DNA of 64,000 bases from Cercis canadensis (lineage: Eukaryota > Streptophyta > Magnoliopsida > Fabales > Fabaceae): contig QAOA01008029.1 in assembly GCA_003255065.1 (NCBI GenBank), positions 210,068 through 274,067 of the forward strand, written 5' to 3'. Numbering within the stretch: the first letter of the stretch is position 1; each line of letters begins with the position of its first letter. The position numbers and the translations under genes are program-made. This document shows, piece after piece, positions 59,751 to 64,000 of the stretch. The notes under the pieces were generated by a model. The model was given only the letters and a program-made list of their open reading frames with translations, did not search any database and was not told where the DNA came from.

Positions 59751-61070
59751 TCACTGAATCTGGGACTGGATAGTTCCCTGCTGAGTAACTATATCTGGTC
59801 CGTGACCCTGTTTCGGCTCATCCCTGTTTCTCACTCAGATATTTTTCTTGTAGATCAATGAATCTGGGATGAGACAGTTTCCTGGAGAGTCACTATGTCT
59901 GGACCAGGATCCTATTTCCTTTCATCCCTATTTTTGATTCAGATATTTTTCTTGTAGATCACTGAATCTGGGACGGGATAGTTTCCTAGTGAGTAACTAT
60001 ATCTTGTCCGTGACCCTGTTTCGGTTCATCCCTGTTTCTCACTCAGATATTTTTCTTGTAGATGAATGAATCTGGGACGAGACAGTTTCCTGGAGAGTCA
60101 CTATATCTGGACTAGGACCCTGTTTCTGTTCATCCCTGTTTCTGACTCACATATTTTTCTTGTAGATCACTGAATCTGGGACGAGACAGTTTCCTGGAGA
60201 GTCACGAGATCTGGACCAGGACCCTGTTTCGGTGCATCCCTGTTTCTGACTTTGATATTTCTCTTGTAGATCACTGAATCTGGGACAGGATAGTTTCCTG
60301 GTGAGTCACTATATCTGGTCCGTGACCCTGTATCGGTTCATCCCTGTTTCTGACTCACATATTTTTCTTGTAGATCATTGAATCTGGGACGAGACAATTT
60401 CCCGGAGAGTCACTAAATCTGGACTAGGACCCTGTTTCGGTTCATACCTATTTCTGACTCAGATATTTTTCTTGTAGATCACTGAATCTGGGACTGGACA
60501 GTTTCCTGGTGAGTCACTATATCTGGTCCGGGACCTTGTTTCGGTTCATCCCTGTTTTTGACTCGAATATTTTTCTTATGTTTCCCTATTTCGGGGACGA
60601 GACAGTTTCCTGGAGAGTCACTATTTCTGGACCGGGACCCTGTTTCTGTTCATCCCTGTTTCTGACTCAGATAGTTTTCTTATGTTTCCCTATGTCTGGG
60701 ACGAGCCAGTTTCCTTCAGAGTTAATGTATCTGGACCGGCATAATGTTTCGGTTAATCCCTATTTCTGACTGAGATATTTTTCTTGTAAATCAATAAATC
60801 AGGGACGGGACATATTCCTGGAGAGTCACTATATCTAGAACGGGACCCTGTTTCGGTTCATCCCTGTTTCTGACTCACATATTTTTCTTGTAGATCACTG
60901 ACTCTGGGACGAGACAGTTTTCTGGAGAGTCACTAGATCTGGACCAGAACCTTGTTTCGGTTCATCCCTATTTCTGACTCAGATATTTTTCTTGTAGATC
61001 ACTGAATCTAGGACGGGACAGTTTCCTGGTGAGTCACTATATGTGGTCCGGGACCCTATTTCGGTTCATT
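59690..61070 (+). repeat. 1.37-kb duplication, partner of 55.95-57.33 kb
   Basis: Second member of the 3740-bp-offset pair (36 monomers minus 4 bp). Confidence 0.88.
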
Positions 61071-62029
61071 CCTATTTCTGACTCACATATTTTTCTTGTA
61101 GATCACTAAATCTGGGACGAGACAGTTTCCTCGAGAGTCACGAGATGTGGACCAGGACCCTGTTTCGGTGCATCCCTGTTTCTGAATCAGATATTTTTCT
61201 TGTAAATCAATAAATCAGGGACGGGACAGATTCCTGGAGAGTCACAATATCTAGAACGGGACCCTATTTTGGTTCATCCCTGTTTCTGACTCACATATTA
61301 TTCTTGTAGATCACTAATTCTGGGGCGAGAGAGTTTCCCGGATAGTCACGAGATCTGGACCAGGACCCTGTTTCAGTTCATCCCTGTTTCTGACTCACAT
61401 ATTTTTCTTGTCCATCATTGAATCTGGGACGAGACAGTTTCCTGGAGAGTCACTTGATCTGGACCGGGACCCTGTTTCGGTTCATCCCTGTTTATGACTT
61501 ATATATTTTTCTTGTGTTTCCCTTTAGCAGGGACCGGGCAGTTCTCTGGCATGTCACTATATGTGGTCCGGGACCCAGTTTCGGTTCATTCCTGTTTCTG
61601 ACTCAGATATTTTTGTTGTAGATCAATGAATCTGGGACCAGACAGTTTCATGGAGAGTCACTATGTCTGGACCAGGACCCTGTTTCGGTTCATCCCTATT
61701 TTTGATTCAGATATTTTTCTTAGAGATCACTGAATCTGGGACGGGATAGTTTCCTAGTGAGTAACTATATCTGGTCCGTGACCCTGTTTCGGTTCATCCC
61801 TGTTTCTCACTCAGATATTTTTCTTGTAGATGAATGAATCTGGGACGAGACAGTTTCCTGGAGAGTCACTATATCTGGACCAGGACCCTCTTTCGGTTCA
61901 TCCCTGTTTCTGACTCACATATTTTTCTTGTAGATCACTAAATCTGGGACGAGACAGTTTCCTGGAGAGTCACGAGATCTGGACCAGGACCCTGTTTCGG
62001 TGCATCCCTGTTTCTGAATCAGATATTTT

Positions 62030-62460
62030 TCTTGCAAATCAATAAATCAGGGACGGGACAGATTCCTAGAGAGTCACAATATCTAGAACGGGACCCTGTT
62101 TCTGTTCATCCCTGTTTCTGACTCACATATTTTTCTTGTACATCACTAAATCTGGGACGAGACAGTTTCCTGGAGAGTCACGAGATCTGGACCGGGACCC
62201 TGTTTCGGTGCATCCCTGTTTCTGAATCAGATATTTTTCTTGTAAATCAATAAATCAGGGACGGGACAGATTCCTAGAGAGTCACAATATCTAGAACGGC
62301 ACCCTGTTTCGGTTCATCCCTGTTTCTGACTCACATATTTTTCTTGTAGATCACTAAATCTGGGACGGGACAGTTTCCTGGAGAGTCACGAGATCTGGAC
62401 CAGGACCCTATTTCGGTTCATCCCTGTTTATGACTTATATATTTTTCTTGTGTTTCCCTT
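62030..62460 (+). repeat. Dimer duplication, 208-bp unit
   Basis: AATAAATCAG followed by GGACGGGACAGATTCCTAG and GAGTCACAATATCTAGAACG is at 62041 and 62249, exactly 208 bp apart. A further copy is eight monomers upstream at 61209. Confidence 0.85.
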
Positions 62461-62539
62461 TAGCAGGGACCGGGCAGTTCTCTGGCAAGTCACTATATGT
62501 GGTCTGGGACCCTGTTTCGGTTCATTCCTGTTTCTGACT

Positions 62540-64000
62540 CATATATTTTTCTTGTAGATCACTGAATCTGGGACGGGATAGTTCCCTGCTGAGTAACTAT
62601 ATCTGGTCTGTGACCCTGTTTCTGTTCATCCCTATTTCTCACTCAGATATTTTTCTTGTAGATCAATGAATCTGGGACAAGACAGTTTCCTGGAGAGTCA
62701 CTATGTCTGGACCAGGACCCTGTTTCGATTCATCCCTATTTTTGATTCAGATATTTTTCTTGTAGATCACTGAGTCTGGGACGGGATAGTTTCCTAGTGA
62801 GTAACTATATCTGGTCCATGACCCTGTTTCGGTTCATCCCTGTTTCTCACTCAGATATTTTTCTTGTAGATGAATGAATCTGGGACGAGACAGTTTCCTG
62901 GAGAGTCACTATATCTGGTCCAGGACCCTGTTTCGGTGCATCCTTGTTTCTGACTCACATATTTTTCTTGTAGATCACTGAATCTGGGACGAGACAGTTT
63001 CCTGGAGAGTCACTAGATTTGGACCAGGATCCTGTTTCGGTTCATCCCTATTTCTGACTCAGATATTTTTCTTGTAGATCACTGAATCTAGGATGGGACA
63101 GTTTCCTGGTGAGTCACTATATCTGGTCCGGGACTTTGTTTCGGTTCATCCCTGTTTTTGACTCGAATATTTTTCTTGTGTTTCCCTATTTCGGGGACGA
63201 GACAGTTTCCTGGAGAGTCACTATATCTGGACCGGGACCCTGTTTCGGTTCATCCCTGTTTCTAACTCAGATAGTTTTCTTATGTTTCCCTCTGTCAGGG
63301 ACGAGCCAGTTTCCTTCAGAGTTAATATATCTGGACCGGGACAATGTTTCGGTTAATCCCTATTTCTGACTCAGATATTTTTCTTGTAAATCAATAAATC
63401 AGGGACGGGACAGATTCCTGGAGAGCCACTATATCTAGAACGGGACCCTGTTTCGGTTCATCCCTGTTTTTGACTCACATATTTTTCTTGTAGATCACTG
63501 AATCTGGGACAGTTTCCTGGAGAGTCACGAGATCTGGACCAGGACCCTATTTCGGTTCATCCCTGTTTCTGACTCAGATATTTTTCTTGTCTATCACTCA
63601 ATCTGGGACGAGACAGTTTCCTGGAGAGTCACTGGATCTGGACCAGGACACTATTTCGGTCATCCCTGTTTCTGACTAAGATATTTTTCTTGTCGATCAC
63701 TGAATCTGAGACGGGATACTTTCTTGGAGAGTCACTATATCTGGATCGGGACCCTGTTTCGGGTCATCCATTTTTCTGACTCAGATATTTTTCTTATGTT
63801 TCCCTATATCTAGGACGAGCCAGTTTCCTTCATAGTCAATATATCTGGACCGGGACCCTGTTTCGGTTAATCCCTATTTCTGACTCAATTATTTTTCTTG
63901 TAAATCACTAAATCAGGGACGGGACAGTTTCCTGGTGAGTCACTATATCTGGAACGGGACCCTGTTTCGGTTCATCCCTGTTTCTGACTCAGATTTTTTT
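62540..64000 (+). repeat. Duplication, partner of 57.34-58.39 kb, running to the window edge
   Basis: Second member of the 5196/5606-bp-offset pair, with an extra stretch of about four monomers (about 63.27-63.68 kb) resembling the 54.97-55.3 kb 6-mer. Within the extra part, near 63505, GGGACAGTTTCC lacks a six-base GGGACG-type element. Confidence 0.82.

Larger units (their letters stand above)
51334..64000 (+). repeat. 104-bp satellite array, subfamily 2, last segment
   Basis: About 122 forward monomers to the window edge, where the array is still continuing. No gene, RNA gene or foreign insertion is seen. It begins with a copy of 32.6-33.6 kb (51.33-52.4) and of 42.93-43.49 kb (52.51-53.08). 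Further on it is rich in 6-mer units and kilobase duplications, listed separately. Variants such as AATCAATAAATCAGGGACGG, GTCACGAGATCTGGACCAGG and TCGGGGACGAGACAG are characteristic here. Confidence 0.93.

Noticed and set aside
1..64000. CRISPR array
   Set aside because: Repeats are contiguous 104-bp monomers with no unique spacers between constant short repeats, and the window is plant-like.
454..64000. 5S rDNA, tRNA array or telomeric repeat
   Set aside because: No 5S internal promoter boxes, tRNA-like A/B boxes in the right spacing or TTTAGGG runs were seen in the monomer.
29500..64000. A second, unrelated satellite family after 29.5 kb
   Set aside because: The monomer length and backbone (CTGTTTCGGTTCATCCCTG, ATATTTTTCTTGT) are unchanged. 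It is a subfamily of the same repeat.

Overview
The window is almost entirely one tandem-repeat (satellite) array. The monomer is about 104 bp (exact spacing checked at several places, e.g. 10989 to 11093). By arithmetic, roughly 585 monomers fill about 61 kb. I find no believable protein-coding gene, tRNA or rRNA. The long reading frames are run-throughs of the repeat, and because 104 is not a multiple of 3 each monomer shifts the frame. The only non-satellite DNA is three copies of one LTR-retrotransposon LTR family: two full-length solo LTRs of about 1.43 kb and one 44-bp relic. TG...CA ends, 5-bp target-site duplications (TSDs), GGCCCA/TGGGCC-rich promoter-like sequence and the kilobase-scale array suggest plant (probably eudicot) centromeric, pericentromeric or knob heterochromatin. 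The species cannot be named from sequence alone.

Layout: 1-453 is satellite in reverse orientation, ending at an inversion junction near 453/454. From 454 to 64000 the satellite runs on the + strand. 454-12676 is subfamily 1. 12677-14104 is a solo LTR, antisense by my tentative orientation, flanked by ACAGT. 14105 to about 29500 is subfamily 1 with trimer (312 bp) and 13-mer (1353 bp) higher-order repeats (HORs). About 29500-41051 is a distinct subfamily 2. 41052-42477 is the second solo LTR, in the opposite orientation, flanked by ATCAC. 42478 to about 43490 is subfamily 2. About 43490-44930 is a displaced island of subfamily 1. About 44930-64000 is subfamily 2 again, interrupted at 51290-51333 by the LTR relic.

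The array is a patchwork of nested duplications: 2-, 3-, 6-, 7- and 13-monomer HOR units plus dispersed blocks at fixed offsets (4548, 3804, 3740, 5196, about 15667 and about 18810 bp). For both solo LTRs the unoccupied paralogous site survives elsewhere in the window (17532-17536 for the first; 39694-39698 and 40527-40531 for the second). The insertions can therefore be ordered after the local duplications.

The most unusual property is in the monomer itself. On the + strand many monomers carry, in order, a GTAAGT/GTGAGT 5' splice-site-like motif, a CTGAC branch-point-like motif and a T-rich tract ending in TAG. This resembles a 31-nt exon plus a 73-nt intron repeated many times. The monomer also carries two TGA(G/C)TCA palindromes about half a monomer apart and a partial CENP-B-box-like stretch. 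These are motif observations only; function is untested.
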